Origin: Prevotellaceae bacterium UBA711
GTDB lineage: Bacteria > Bacteroidota > Bacteroidia > Bacteroidales > Bacteroidaceae
NCBI GenBank assembly: GCA_002297545.1
Contig: DBLZ01000042.1
Span: forward strand, 951 to 64,950
Direction of reading: 5' to 3'
DNA length: 64,000 nucleotides
Below, piece after piece: positions 19,079 to 29,299 of this stretch. Below the pieces are notes generated by a model that saw only the letters and a list, made by a program, of their open reading frames with translations, made no database searches and was not told the origin of the DNA. Numbering within the stretch: position 1 is the first letter of the stretch; each line of letters starts with the position of its first letter. A program made the position numbers and the translations under genes.

Positions 19079-21508
19079 TTATTCTCCCGTCCACAGTCCA
19101 TCTACCGCATACCAGGCTCCAAGCATGGACTTTAATTTGATGACCATATTGGGTTGCATCATAAGATAAGAGCCTCTACGTTCCGTATAAGGCACATTCA
19201 TGTTTTCAAGCACGGCATCGCTTCCTTGTGGAGCATACGGATTCAACTTGTAAAACAAGGACTCACCGTCTGCCGTTTTTATATAAGTAGCATTCTTCTC
19301 AATGTCCCACTTTGTATTCTTAATGAAGAACGAAAGTTCCAGACCATCATACAAGGTAGCCTGTGGTAAGTGTATATACTGTACTGTTGTCGGCTCGTTT
19401 ATCAAAAACCAGTTGTATGGTTCCTGTAACGGGTCAATGGTATATGTCACTTCGGATATTGTCCGGGTCTTGGCATAATAAAGGCTGCTATTGAGCACGC
19501 CATAGAATTGCCCGTTCTTGGCCACTATACTTCCATCGTCCAATACCTTGAAGTTGCCGTTGGCAGTAACAAGGCCCTCCAGTCGGATATTCTCTGCAGT
19601 GAGCTTGATTACAGTCTTTCCATCCTCCTCTACAGCCACGCCTATGAGAGCCAGTTTACCGTCTGCTGTCTGCATGTATATGCCGGAACCCTCTGGCCTA
19701 ATCATAAGCCCGGTCTCCTTCAACGCCTCGTCATCCTTGTCGAATACCGCTGCCGATATTTTAACAAGACGCTCGCTCTGTTCGAGCAATGTCCGATAGG
19801 TATGCGTAAGGGTTTCGATACGGTCCGTGCTGAGCACAAGCATATATACCAGAACCTCCCCCGTAAAACGGAGCGAAAAATCACCCGTACCGTTCCATAG
19901 ACCCGATAATGTCATCTGCTGATACCCCTCTGTCACATCCAAATCATCGGTATATGACATTGGCTGGTATACCACGAAACCGTCATTATTGATATTGCTG
20001 AAGCCGATGGTCATAGTTCCGGGCTTGCGAACCTTGTAGAAGAATGAAAGATATACAGCTGCCGGTTCTTTCATGCCGTCCGCATTGGTCTTAATTTCCG
20101 GCAAGCCGCGATAGTCCGTGAATTTCTGCGTAATGGCGTCGTTCTTTATCCTTACCACACGTCGTCCTTCATCCGTATATATATTCGCTCCGTCCCCTTG
20201 GCTTGTCAGGACATTGCCGTTGGCGAATATCCATCGCTTGCCCAACAGGAAGAACGTGGTCTCATTATTGACATCCCAATGCTTCATGCCATCCCCGAAT
20301 GTGGGATTGGAAAGGAAGCCCTTGTCCTGCAGGAAATCCTTGCGCACCGCCTCCACGGCAGAGTTTATCTTGCCCTCGGTAATCTCGAACTGGGTCCTCA
20401 CGTCCGTACCTGTCGTAAGCAGGAATGTGCCACGCAAATAGACATTGTCAGAGTAAAGGCCGTTGCCGTGGGGACGGTTGTCCGTCGGGAACATGTCATC
20501 TTGAATGCCGTCCAGATTACCTAACCTTGCACGCAGGCATCCGTCAAGGTTTGTCGTACTGACACCGTCATAGACATCCACGCGTGGATGTCCGTCCTCT
20601 GTAGCGCTTATGAGGATGAAGTTCTGACGCTTTGCATCGCTGAGGCTACCCATCAATACACACTCATCATCTTTCTCCGGCACACTCTTCCACTTCTCAA
20701 ATTCGCGCTTTTCAACCAGTATTCCATCTGCAAAACTATGACTGACACTCACCCAGTAGCTCTTCACTCTATCAACGCTGAAGGTCTGGCAGCGGATGAG
20801 ATCACCGGACAGAAAGGTATTCTCCTGTTCAAATTTGATGAGATATACCGTTTCATCGTAGTCCACGACCTCCTTTATCTTTCCATTGGCCGCAGAGACA
20901 CATATCTGACCTCCCACGCTACGTACCTTGGAAATGAGCAACTCCAGCAGTACCATCGTCTGTCGGACGGTCAGATTATCAATGGTAAGATGTGTCTTTC
21001 CGTTTTCATCGGTCCACATACGGTATCCACTGCCAAACAAGCCGTCAACAAAATCGACGGTGCCGCCAATACTGTCGGATGTCACCTCGGCATACTCTAC
21101 TTTGTCCGTAGTACGTACAGGCTGATCCATACAATCATTGAAAGCGTGGCCACTCCATTTGTCGGAGTCATCGGCATGTGCTGTAGTGTCGGCCTTGTCG
21201 GCATGTGCCGCGTCATCGGCATATCCGACCTTGGCCTTTTCGGTCTCAATGACGGCCTCGGAACCGTCCTCGCTTTCACGCATCTGGTCTATGTAGACAT
21301 AGCTGTCCGCGTCTATGCTGATTTTGTCCAGCGAATACTTGTTGGCATGGGTGTGGCCGGTGCCGTTTCCGCCACCAGGGGCAGACGTGACATTTATCAC
21401 GGTACTGCCGCCTCCTGACTGCACTATTCCGCCCAGTTCACGCAACCTCTCGCTACGCGGGCGGGGAGCACGTCTGGCTATATCCAGTTTATACTTCTTC
21501 TCCATCAT
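19079..21508 (-). CDS. Phage tail-tip/baseplate protein, fibre-anchoring candidate
   Basis: 809 residues. The N-terminus is basic and Gly/Ser-rich with a GHTHANK turn, then repeated AHADKAD-type linkers (about 95-115) common in Bacteroides phage tail proteins, and a central region with carbohydrate-module-like beta segments (around ADGMKEPAAVYLSF to SLRFTGEV). The C-terminal third has the LTAENIRLEGLVTANGNFKV repeat pattern of phage host-specificity/tail-tip proteins. It overlaps the upstream tail gene by four bases (ATGA-type junction) and precedes the DGR fibre, which suggests it links fibre to baseplate. Name by position and style; no firm family. Confidence 0.7.
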   Translation of the reverse strand: MMEKKYKLDIARRAPRPRSERLRELGGIVQSGGGSTVINVTSAPGGGNGTGHTHANKYSLDKISIDADSYVYIDQMRESEDGSEAVIETEKAKVGYADDAAHADKADTTAHADDSDKWSGHAFNDCMDQPVRTTDKVEYAEVTSDSIGGTVDFVDGLFGSGYRMWTDENGKTHLTIDNLTVRQTMVLLELLISKVRSVGGQICVSAANGKIKEVVDYDETVYLIKFEQENTFLSGDLIRCQTFSVDRVKSYWVSVSHSFADGILVEKREFEKWKSVPEKDDECVLMGSLSDAKRQNFILISATEDGHPRVDVYDGVSTTNLDGCLRARLGNLDGIQDDMFPTDNRPHGNGLYSDNVYLRGTFLLTTGTDVRTQFEITEGKINSAVEAVRKDFLQDKGFLSNPTFGDGMKHWDVNNETTFFLLGKRWIFANGNVLTSQGDGANIYTDEGRRVVRIKNDAITQKFTDYRGLPEIKTNADGMKEPAAVYLSFFYKVRKPGTMTIGFSNINNDGFVVYQPMSYTDDLDVTEGYQQMTLSGLWNGTGDFSLRFTGEVLVYMLVLSTDRIETLTHTYRTLLEQSERLVKISAAVFDKDDEALKETGLMIRPEGSGIYMQTADGKLALIGVAVEEDGKTVIKLTAENIRLEGLVTANGNFKVLDDGSIVAKNGQFYGVLNSSLYYAKTRTISEVTYTIDPLQEPYNWFLINEPTTVQYIHLPQATLYDGLELSFFIKNTKWDIEKNATYIKTADGESLFYKLNPYAPQGSDAVLENMNVPYTERRGSYLMMQPNMVIKLKSMLGAWYAVDGLWTGE

Positions 21509-23805
21509 GTGCCTGCCTTATCATATTCATCTGGACGCAGTTCAACAAAACTTGCCTCCATCGTGTCGTCCTGTACATTCTCCACGCTCCCTGTCATCAT
21601 CAGTACGGTACCATCCGGCTGACTGGCGTCTCTGTAGGTCTGTAGACTGCCGCTCATTATTTCCACTGTGCCATCCAATCGCGTCTTGCGCGAGGCGAAC
21701 TGACTGTAGAGTGTGCCAATAAGCAACTCTTCGGTCTGGGTGGTGCGTCCGGCACGTGAAAGTTCCGTTATCTGTGCCCCCGTCTTGGTATTGAAATACG
21801 CGCCACGTGCCGTAGGAACTCCCTTCGCGCTGGTGCCGCACACCGTTTCTATCTCTATTGGTTCTTTTGCCGATTCATTCAGTTTGGCCGAGTATTCCAC
21901 ATCGTCCGTATCTATGGCCTTGTCAAATTGTGTGCTGTTCATTATCTCCAGTTCCGGCATCTTCATCAGTACCCAATTGACCGATGAGTACAGATTGCGC
22001 ATGGTGTCGGTAATACTCAAGTCTTGGCCGGACTTGGCTATCATCCAGCCGCCGCCTCTGACCTCTATCCACAGCTTGCCTCCGCCACCGCCAAAATTTG
22101 GGTACGGTATGTATTGCCCTGCCTCGGCCTTGGAGAGAATGGACAGGAGGCGTTGCCTATGTGGATTGATGGCCGGACGGTTCTTCTTCCATCCAAGGAC
22201 CCCGCATTTCTTTTCTCTGTCGTCAGCATCATAGTAGGCCAGATAGCCCCAGGTGGTGGTTTTGGCATCCTTTGAATAACGTACCCAGCGACCATAGGTG
22301 TCACGTAAGGTCGTAATAGGGTATTTGACCGGGTACTTTACAGCATCGCGGTTGTCCCACACGTATATGTCATCACTGCCGTCGGGCTGGAACTTGACCA
22401 TGATGGGGACGTATACGAAATTACCGTCTTTCTCAAATTCGTCATACCACTTGTCCTGTTCTTCAAATTTTATGTTGCCTTCCGCCCAAAGCGTCTCAGC
22501 CTGCTCAAACGGATTGAAACGTGGGTCCATCATCATCTCTATGGCTATGCGCAACACGAGGTTGTCCGCTTCCATCACAGGCGGCGCCCATATCGGTGTT
22601 GTTCTGAACAGAGGCAGGTCCACGCGGTCTATGTCCTCCGCCATTAGGGCACGCCATCCGTAGGGCCTGTTGTAATAAGTGACATGCTTTGGATTGAACG
22701 GATCCAGGACAGCCTGCACACCTTCCCAGTATATGGCGATGCCCTCACTTTCAGTACCATCATACTGTGGGACAATCTTGAAAAAGCGGGTGTATCTGTC
22801 TTTGCTCTCGCCAAGCTCGGCATTCCTGCCGTCCAAGGCCGTCCAAATTGTAAAACCGCAATCGGTACTGTCAGTCCAGTCATTAAGTTTGGAACTGTAA
22901 TGATATGAATAGTACTTCACTCCACCGTCCTTGAAGCCTCCGTCCTGAGTATTAAGTGCCGTTTCGTTTGCAGGCGTCTCAATATCGCCCCAGCACTCTT
23001 CCGGCAGGAGGTTGCCGCTTTGTGCATAGGTGCTCCATGTTATTTTGGCATCATTGTACACTTTATCCACACCTAACGTCTGGTCATCGGACATCCAGCG
23101 TAGTTCCCGGCTCTTACCATTCATATATAGGCCATTCAGGTCATATACCCAAATTCGTCCATCCCGTTGTATCATACGCATGGCCAGCGGCTGAAAGATA
23201 CCCTCAAGCACCTTCCTAAGGCTCATAGCCTCGCCGTCCTCATCATAGAAATTGTCGGAACGGACTTTCAAATCCGCAAGGCCGATGCTCTTGAAGCTAT
23301 GTGCAAGACAGGTACTAACCATGCTACTGTCAATATCCACATAATTGATATTGCTGCGGCTAAGAGCATTCTGTAATATATCATGCAGAGACTGCATACC
23401 TGCAAGGTCATACCTTAGACGGTCAAGCACACCGAAATCCGAAAAGGTAAGCAGCACCTCATAGTTTTCCACTTGAGAGTATGGTTCCTCATAGAACTCG
23501 GTATCCATGCATCCGCTCCAGTACAGGGTACCATTGCGATATACATCCAGCCTCACAGCCGTAGGGTCATCTGTGTACAGGCCAGTATATGTCCTGTCGC
23601 CCGGACTGAGGACAGTAAGCGTTGCTGTGCTTCCACATAGTGGCACTTCCTTACTCTCCTCAGTCCATTCAAACACTAATGGCTCCGTACCAGGAAAATG
23701 CAGCAAACCTATGCTATCAGGTTCATAATCCTGGTTGCGGAGTAGCTGCACTTCCCAACGGACATTCTCCCTCGAATAGAATTTTCCTATATATATAAGT
23801 TCCAT
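21505..23805 (-). CDS. Phage tail protein, baseplate hub candidate
   Basis: 766 residues. The first 110 (MELIYIGKFYSRENVRWEV) form a beta-rich N-terminal domain with a W-rich strand pattern, followed by DFGVLDRLRYDLAG and a long mixed region. Position between tape measure and fibre genes is that of the hub (distal tail or gpP/gp44-like) in Mu and siphophages. The frame is open to 23919, but that part overlaps the tape-measure gene; the ATG at 23803-23805 is one base beyond that gene's stop and gives a normal start. Function rests on synteny. Confidence 0.72.
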   Translation of the reverse strand: MELIYIGKFYSRENVRWEVQLLRNQDYEPDSIGLLHFPGTEPLVFEWTEESKEVPLCGSTATLTVLSPGDRTYTGLYTDDPTAVRLDVYRNGTLYWSGCMDTEFYEEPYSQVENYEVLLTFSDFGVLDRLRYDLAGMQSLHDILQNALSRSNINYVDIDSSMVSTCLAHSFKSIGLADLKVRSDNFYDEDGEAMSLRKVLEGIFQPLAMRMIQRDGRIWVYDLNGLYMNGKSRELRWMSDDQTLGVDKVYNDAKITWSTYAQSGNLLPEECWGDIETPANETALNTQDGGFKDGGVKYYSYHYSSKLNDWTDSTDCGFTIWTALDGRNAELGESKDRYTRFFKIVPQYDGTESEGIAIYWEGVQAVLDPFNPKHVTYYNRPYGWRALMAEDIDRVDLPLFRTTPIWAPPVMEADNLVLRIAIEMMMDPRFNPFEQAETLWAEGNIKFEEQDKWYDEFEKDGNFVYVPIMVKFQPDGSDDIYVWDNRDAVKYPVKYPITTLRDTYGRWVRYSKDAKTTTWGYLAYYDADDREKKCGVLGWKKNRPAINPHRQRLLSILSKAEAGQYIPYPNFGGGGGKLWIEVRGGGWMIAKSGQDLSITDTMRNLYSSVNWVLMKMPELEIMNSTQFDKAIDTDDVEYSAKLNESAKEPIEIETVCGTSAKGVPTARGAYFNTKTGAQITELSRAGRTTQTEELLIGTLYSQFASRKTRLDGTVEIMSGSLQTYRDASQPDGTVLMMTGSVENVQDDTMEASFVELRPDEYDKAGT

Positions 23806-23806
23806 G

Positions 23807-26800
23807 TCATGACCTTTTGTGTAGTTTGTTTTCCCGTGCCAGCACGCCTTCCAGACGCCTGCCACGTATCTTGAAATCCACAATGCCATCCATATTGCCA
23901 CTTCCGTTGCCATCGGCAATAAGTGATTTCAGTTTGTCCAAAGGTGCTACCACCTCAGGATTACTTGACGCGCCACCATACTCACCCATCAATGCCAGTG
24001 TCGGGCCGTAAATGAGGCCACCGTTGGCAAAAGGGGTTACGGCCACACTGGCGACCAGACCCTCCATGGCCGCGATGAAGCCGGATGCAATGCCAAAACC
24101 GACAAATGGTATGGCGGCATGGGCAGCCATGAATGCCGATGCGGCAAGCTCGCGGTAAGCCATGGCCTGCATTTTGGTTGCTGCCGTAACGGCTGCAGAG
24201 GCGGCCACCTCGGCAGGTGCTGCCGCTGTCTTGGCTGTTGCCGACGTGGTGGCCGCCACTCCACTGGCAGTAGTGACGGCTGTAGAGGCAGTGGTGACGG
24301 CTGTCAGCGTGTCTATAATCTGGATTATGGAATTGATGCCCTGGTATATCTGTATCGCAGAGTCTATCACCGCCACAACCGTCTCCCAAGCGTTGCCATT
24401 TCCTCTTATCGCCTCGGTAAGACCTTGGATGCCGTTGCCTACGCCTTTTACTGATGACCATGTGTTCTCAAATGTTATCCTGTTCTTCTTAAGTATCCTC
24501 TCATAGTCCTCGTATGTGGCAAGTAATGACTGTACCTCCTTGCGATGTGACACATCCAACGGGTTCTTGGTGTCGGCAAGCATATTCTGTAGGCTGCGTA
24601 TCTTGTCCTTCACACCTTCAAGCCCTATCAGTTCCAGTTCCATCTTCAGCTCCTTGCCGGAGAGTCCTGCCAGCTGGGCAAGTTCCTGCTGCATATCGGG
24701 TATCTCCGTCAGGCGCATCAAAGCGGTACGCTTGTTCTGAAGGGCTATGATTGTCCGCTGTATGTTCCCCACCTCGGTGGCAGAGGCCTTGTGTTGCTTG
24801 TCCCCGTAGTATGACAGTGCCTTGTCCAGCGCATCAATGGTATCTAAGCGAGATATGTCTTCGGGTACATCCAAGGAGGACAGTGTTTCGTCCCATGCCT
24901 CGCGTAGTTTCTTGAGTTCGATTATCCGCTTCTGTATCTCCAGACGCTCAGATTCACCGACGGTTTTCAACTTCTTCTCATAGAAGGACAGTTCCGTTTC
25001 AAGTTTGGAGTATGTATCAATCTGGTCTATGCCTATGGATACATGCGAACTTTCTTCTAATACTGTTTTAAGTTCGTTCAAACGTTGTATCTCGGCATCG
25101 ATGCCAGAAATACTTTCGGCTGTGGCCTTGCGCCGAAGTGACTGTTGGTACTGTATCTCCTTGTCGATGTTCTCCAGTGTATTCAACTCGGTCGGACGTC
25201 CGGCGACATCAAGCATACCCTTTATCGCATCACGGGCATCCTCACATGCCTTTTTCAAACCGGCCAGGCGCTGTATCTCCGCTGTCTCACTGGGAGAGGT
25301 CTTTTCAAGTTGGGTCTGATAATAAGCAATGTTATTCTCCAATGCCTTGTATGATTCTGCATTGGCAATTAGTTTCTTTCCGTCAAATTCATTCTTATTG
25401 GAGTTCAGGGCCACCAATCCGTACGCCTCACCGAGTTTCTTGTACCTTGCCTCCATCTGGCGCAACTTGTCCGATTCGGACTTGGCATTGGCCGCGCCTG
25501 TTCCAGCAAGGGTTCCAACAAGGGTCTTCTGTTTCTCTATGGCCTTGCCGAGGTCATTATAACTCATTTTCTGCCATGTCACTGACTGGGTAGTAGTCTT
25601 AACAGCGGCATCGAGTTCGTTTTGGGCGGACACCATACGCGCTATGCAGGCATCATATTGTTTCTGGCATTCCTGTATTTCCGACGACAGGCGTGTAACG
25701 TCTGACACAGTTGCCTTGTAAGCATTCTCTCCGACACCTTCCTTTTGCCAACCATATTGAACCTTGCCGCCAGCACTCATATATTGTTGTCCAAGTTGCT
25801 GCATCCGGCGCTGCTTCTCATCTCTCTCCAATTCCTTGGCAGCTATCTGTGATGCGAGCACCCTTGCCTGCGCCTCATAGCCTATCTGCGTACAGTAGGC
25901 CTTACTCTTGGCCACAAGGGTGTCGTACCATTCTGCTGCGGTCTTGTGGTGTCCGAGTGCCTCTCCATACCTATTGTTTAATTCCTGTACCTTGTCTGCT
26001 TCTTCTCTCTGCTGTTTGATGAGATTGGACAGGGAGACTATCTCCATGTCCAATTCTGCCTTGGTGTCGGATGCAGCCCGACTGAAGGCATCCGTTGACT
26101 CCTTGAGCACATCCACCTTATCTGCTGTGTTCTCCGCCTCGTTACCCATGGACGTGAACAATGTCACCAGCCCGGTAATAACGGCGGAGATACCCAATGT
26201 CAATGTAGCATACAGTGCACCCACGGCCACGTTCAAGGCCCAGGTGCCTGCCGTGGCCGTAGCGGAACTTGCGGCCAGCAGACGTTGAGCCAGGGCCACT
26301 ACCTTTGTATGCACGGCAGCCAACGCTGCCACTACAGCATTGCTCTTGTGTGCCCTGCCGAGTGCCACGATAGCCACCGCCGCCTTCCTGGCCGCCGAGG
26401 TCATCAGCACCAGACCAGCTATAGCCTGGCCACTGACGGCCACAAATGTCATGTATGGCTGTATGCCGCTGGCGATACCACCCACCCAGTCCAACATAGT
26501 GGCCAGCTGGTTCCTGAGCATGACAGCAACATTCTCGCCGCTTCCGGCCATCTCTTCAAAGGCTGCGTCCATGGTTCCGGCACTGCCTGCCATGGCCTCT
26601 ACATTAGTACTAAAAGTGTCGGCCAGCTCACCGGTAATAGGTATCAGGGCACGCAAGGCCTCTGCACTGCCGAAGAGTTTTCCGTATATTTCCTGCTCCA
26701 GCATGCCGTGGGCTGCAGCATACCTCTGTATGTCAGTGTTCAGTTTGGTGAGGAAATTGTGCATCCCCCCAGCCGCCCTGATGGATGCGGCATCAAACTC

Positions 26801-27586
26801 TATGCCCATCTGCCGAGCCATCTCGGTGGCCTCACTTGACGGCTTCACAAGAGCTGTGAAGATGGCAGAAAGCTGTGTGCTCACTTCTGCCGTATTGCCA
26901 CTGACGCCTGTAAGCGTGGCAAAGGAGGCCATCAGCTCATCGATGGTGACACCCAAGGTGGCAGCATTACCCGTCACCCTCGGCAGGGCTGCGGCCAACT
27001 GCTCAAAGCTGGTGACGCCGTTCCTGGCAGTCATCTGTATTTTGTCCTGAATTTCTCCTACCGCACTCCATTCCAGACCGTAGTTCTTGATGACAGTACT
27101 GGTTACCGTGACAGTCTGCCCAATGTCTGCGATACCTCCCACCGCACTCCTGGCACTCTTGTTCAAGAAATCTATCCAGTTGTCCTCGGGCACACCATTA
27201 GAGATTACCTGGTAAAGGCCATCGGCAAGCTCCTTTCTGGTCAAGGGTATGGCGGAGGCCAAATCCTCTACCTGCCCCTTCAAGACAGCCAGACCTCCGG
27301 CATCCTTACCGGCCATAGTATTGACAGCACGCATGCCCTTGTCAAAGGTATTGTACTCGTCGGCCAGGCTACCCACTGCACCACTCAGTTGGTCAATGAT
27401 GGTATTCATGGAACTAAGCAGCAGACTCTTCTCGGTCAAGTCTTTCAATGAGTTGTCCAAAGTCCGTGTCTCCTTGACAGCCTCACCTATTGCGTCCTTG
27501 AACTCTTCAACACGCATGCTGAGATTAGCCAACACCTTCTGGCCGTTGGTTTCCAGTTCAATCCTAAATCTTACAGATTTGTCCAT
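23807..27586 (-). CDS. Phage tail tape measure protein
   Basis: 1259 residues, sets tail length and is ejected with the genome. N-terminal about 350 residues match the TP901-type tape-measure core, for example LADGLYQVISNGVPEDNWID and GVTIDELMASFATLTGVSG. Then come hydrophobic helices (about 380-480), long heptad-rich coiled coil with many K/E/L residues (about 490-1000), and Ala/Val-rich membrane-like helices near the end (about 1080-1200). It lies downstream of the tail chaperone, as expected. Confidence 0.93.
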   Translation of the reverse strand: MDKSVRFRIELETNGQKVLANLSMRVEEFKDAIGEAVKETRTLDNSLKDLTEKSLLLSSMNTIIDQLSGAVGSLADEYNTFDKGMRAVNTMAGKDAGGLAVLKGQVEDLASAIPLTRKELADGLYQVISNGVPEDNWIDFLNKSARSAVGGIADIGQTVTVTSTVIKNYGLEWSAVGEIQDKIQMTARNGVTSFEQLAAALPRVTGNAATLGVTIDELMASFATLTGVSGNTAEVSTQLSAIFTALVKPSSEATEMARQMGIEFDAASIRAAGGMHNFLTKLNTDIQRYAAAHGMLEQEIYGKLFGSAEALRALIPITGELADTFSTNVEAMAGSAGTMDAAFEEMAGSGENVAVMLRNQLATMLDWVGGIASGIQPYMTFVAVSGQAIAGLVLMTSAARKAAVAIVALGRAHKSNAVVAALAAVHTKVVALAQRLLAASSATATAGTWALNVAVGALYATLTLGISAVITGLVTLFTSMGNEAENTADKVDVLKESTDAFSRAASDTKAELDMEIVSLSNLIKQQREEADKVQELNNRYGEALGHHKTAAEWYDTLVAKSKAYCTQIGYEAQARVLASQIAAKELERDEKQRRMQQLGQQYMSAGGKVQYGWQKEGVGENAYKATVSDVTRLSSEIQECQKQYDACIARMVSAQNELDAAVKTTTQSVTWQKMSYNDLGKAIEKQKTLVGTLAGTGAANAKSESDKLRQMEARYKKLGEAYGLVALNSNKNEFDGKKLIANAESYKALENNIAYYQTQLEKTSPSETAEIQRLAGLKKACEDARDAIKGMLDVAGRPTELNTLENIDKEIQYQQSLRRKATAESISGIDAEIQRLNELKTVLEESSHVSIGIDQIDTYSKLETELSFYEKKLKTVGESERLEIQKRIIELKKLREAWDETLSSLDVPEDISRLDTIDALDKALSYYGDKQHKASATEVGNIQRTIIALQNKRTALMRLTEIPDMQQELAQLAGLSGKELKMELELIGLEGVKDKIRSLQNMLADTKNPLDVSHRKEVQSLLATYEDYERILKKNRITFENTWSSVKGVGNGIQGLTEAIRGNGNAWETVVAVIDSAIQIYQGINSIIQIIDTLTAVTTASTAVTTASGVAATTSATAKTAAAPAEVAASAAVTAATKMQAMAYRELAASAFMAAHAAIPFVGFGIASGFIAAMEGLVASVAVTPFANGGLIYGPTLALMGEYGGASSNPEVVAPLDKLKSLIADGNGSGNMDGIVDFKIRGRRLEGVLARENKLHKRS

Positions 27587-27614
27587 AGTCTTTATGCTTT
27601 ATGCCACGTACTCG

Positions 27615-28234
27615 TCAAACCAACCCAAATCGTTTCTTCGCTGCCTTATATCGTTTGCGCAGCTCATCGTCAGTGACAGTAACAGCAGTTTTCTTTTCCT
27701 CCTTCTCCCAGGGAAATTCCATTATATCACGTGCCTGCAAGCTCTTCTTCGAGTATGGCTGCAGTACGCACAGGCACTGCATTCTCACACGCTCCCATTC
27801 TCCCCGCTCCCTCTGCTCTTCCTGATGTTTCCAGCGGTCAAAGACTGCGCGGAACTCAGACGGGGTGCATCGTTCAAAATCACGAAGACTCATCCCGATA
27901 CACCCCGATGCAATACCTATAAGTTCCTCTATGTCAGCTACGACTTCTCCGGGTCCATCGTTTTTTTTTGAGCTTCCGACATGCTATCATAGAAACCGGA
28001 TATGTCACCTGGTTCAAGATGGTCGGCAAACGACTCGAATGAGTACGGGAACTCCTGCTCGTCTGCGGCACAGGCCGCCTTAACAATGCACCAGAGAAAT
28101 AATACAAGGTCACTGACATCGGACTTGCTTATCTCACTCACATCCTTGCCGCTCTCTCGTTTGAAGCGCACCATGGCTCCCATGGTGATGCGGCAAGGAT
28201 ATTCCTTACCTTTTATGGTTATCTTCTTCATCAC
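27615..28234 (-). CDS. Tail assembly chaperone, gpG/gpGT-type with -1 frameshift
   Basis: Two overlapping frames. The first runs 28234-27938 and encodes a 98-residue protein (MMKKITIKGKEYPCRITMGA) in the position of lambda gpG. The second frame continues without a stop from the A-run at 27961-27969 through an ATG at 27893 to 27615 (GEVVADIEELIGIASGC, then MSLRDFERCTPSEF). A -1 slip on A AAA AAA (codons CAA AAA AAA ACG) would make a fusion of about 206 residues. This is the classical arrangement between tail tube and tape measure genes, and both products are expected. The short second frame alone would start at 27893 (92 residues). Confidence 0.85.
27961..27969 (-). promoter_or_regulatory. Ribosomal -1 frameshift site in the tail chaperone
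   Basis: Nine A residues on the coding strand. In zero frame the slippery heptamer A AAA AAA is present with correct phase, and the -1 frame downstream has no stop until 27615. Confidence 0.8.
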
Positions 28235-28256
28235 TGATTACGTTTTTCGTTGGACA

Positions 28257-28721
28257 TTATACATCCCCGGTAGAAGGTGAAGTCAGCCCGGTACCTATCT
28301 TTTCCACCTTACCGCTGTTCTCCAGGGAGACGCTGTACTTGGCATCGTCTCCCGCCTGGCCGTCAAGTTCGAGGCTGGTAATGATATACTTTCCCTTGTA
28401 GCCGCCTTCGGTCTTGCCGGTACGCTTGTCACCTTCACGCAGGCTGTAGCTCGCCTCGATAGGGGTACCCGCCAGCATCATGTCCTTAAGCTGGTCATAG
28501 GTCGGGATTTCGCTGTCTCCGTCGGTGAGCACACAGCCATCAGCGGTAATACTCTCGCTGAAGCTCTTTACAAACTTTTCCTTCCACTTGCCACTTGAGG
28601 CTTCCTTGGTCACACGCTCTCCTGTCTCCGTGGTAGTACTGACTTTACAACCTGTACTGAACCCGAGAGCCGCACCGCCCATACTGAGTATGAGGTCGGT
28701 GCCGTCTAATACGCTTTTCAT
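28257..28721 (-). CDS. Phage major tail tube protein
   Basis: 154 residues, an all-beta protein with the pattern of TP901-1/lambda gpV-like tube subunits: GTDLILSMGGAALGFSTGC at the start, SSGKWKEKFVKSFS, and a C-terminal ITSLELDGQAGDDAKYSVSL segment. It forms the hexameric rings of the tail tube, so the virion has a long tail. Directly upstream of the tail chaperone. No sheath gene is visible in this window, which suggests a siphovirus-like tail rather than Mu's contractile one. Confidence 0.85.
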   Translation of the reverse strand: MKSVLDGTDLILSMGGAALGFSTGCKVSTTTETGERVTKEASSGKWKEKFVKSFSESITADGCVLTDGDSEIPTYDQLKDMMLAGTPIEASYSLREGDKRTGKTEGGYKGKYIITSLELDGQAGDDAKYSVSLENSGKVEKIGTGLTSPSTGDV

Positions 28722-29299
28722 TTCTTACAAATTAAAACTGCTATTGCCATACCGGCTGCGACACCGGCAATAAAGGCTGCCAATACATTATATATATTAT
28801 AAGAACGCACAGTCTCTTTCACTTTTGTATGCAGGCTCTGCCCATTCTGTGCGTCTTTGTGGGTGGCCAGTTCATGCTCGTAGTACTCGCACAGCCGCTG
28901 AAGGCTGTCGCACGTGGCATGCACAACTATGGTGTCTCCACGGGCACGCACATCCACATTGGCTCTGCCGTTCCTGGCATGATACCCGGCACCTGGCGGC
29001 AGGCTACGGAGACTGTCCACAGGTATCGACAGCCCCACATCCGACATCGGTACAGGCTCGGCTTTGAATACAGCCAGCTTGCAAATCAGGCTGTCCGCGC
29101 ACAGACGTACCTCGGACGCAGACATGTCCAGGCTCTCCTTTCGGGATGTCGCGCAACTTGACAAGAACAGGACAATCAGCACTGTACTTACAACTGTTGG
29201 CACTTTCCACCGCCTTGCGAAAACGGGCCATCTCGCGCGTGTTCCTGGCAAGTTCCTTCTTGGTGTCTCCAAGTTCTTTTTTCGTCTCGTTGAATTCAT
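28718..29299 (-). CDS. Lipoprotein with C-terminal membrane helix, u-spanin-like
   Basis: 193 residues from the longest start. A lipobox (VLIVLFLSSC, Cys at about residue 49) implies outer-membrane lipidation, and the last 25 residues (NVLAAFIAGVAAGMAIAVLI) form a membrane helix. A lipoprotein with a C-terminal transmembrane domain is the u-spanin layout that joins the two membranes for fusion in phage T1-type lysis. The true start could be a GTG near 29203, just before the signal sequence. It overlaps the gene at 29004-29522 in another frame by several hundred bases, like Rz/Rz1 pairs. Confidence 0.6.
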   Translation of the reverse strand: MNSTRRKKNLETPRRNLPGTRARWPVFARRWKVPTVVSTVLIVLFLSSCATSRKESLDMSASEVRLCADSLICKLAVFKAEPVPMSDVGLSIPVDSLRSLPPGAGYHARNGRANVDVRARGDTIVVHATCDSLQRLCEYYEHELATHKDAQNGQSLHTKVKETVRSYNIYNVLAAFIAGVAAGMAIAVLICKK

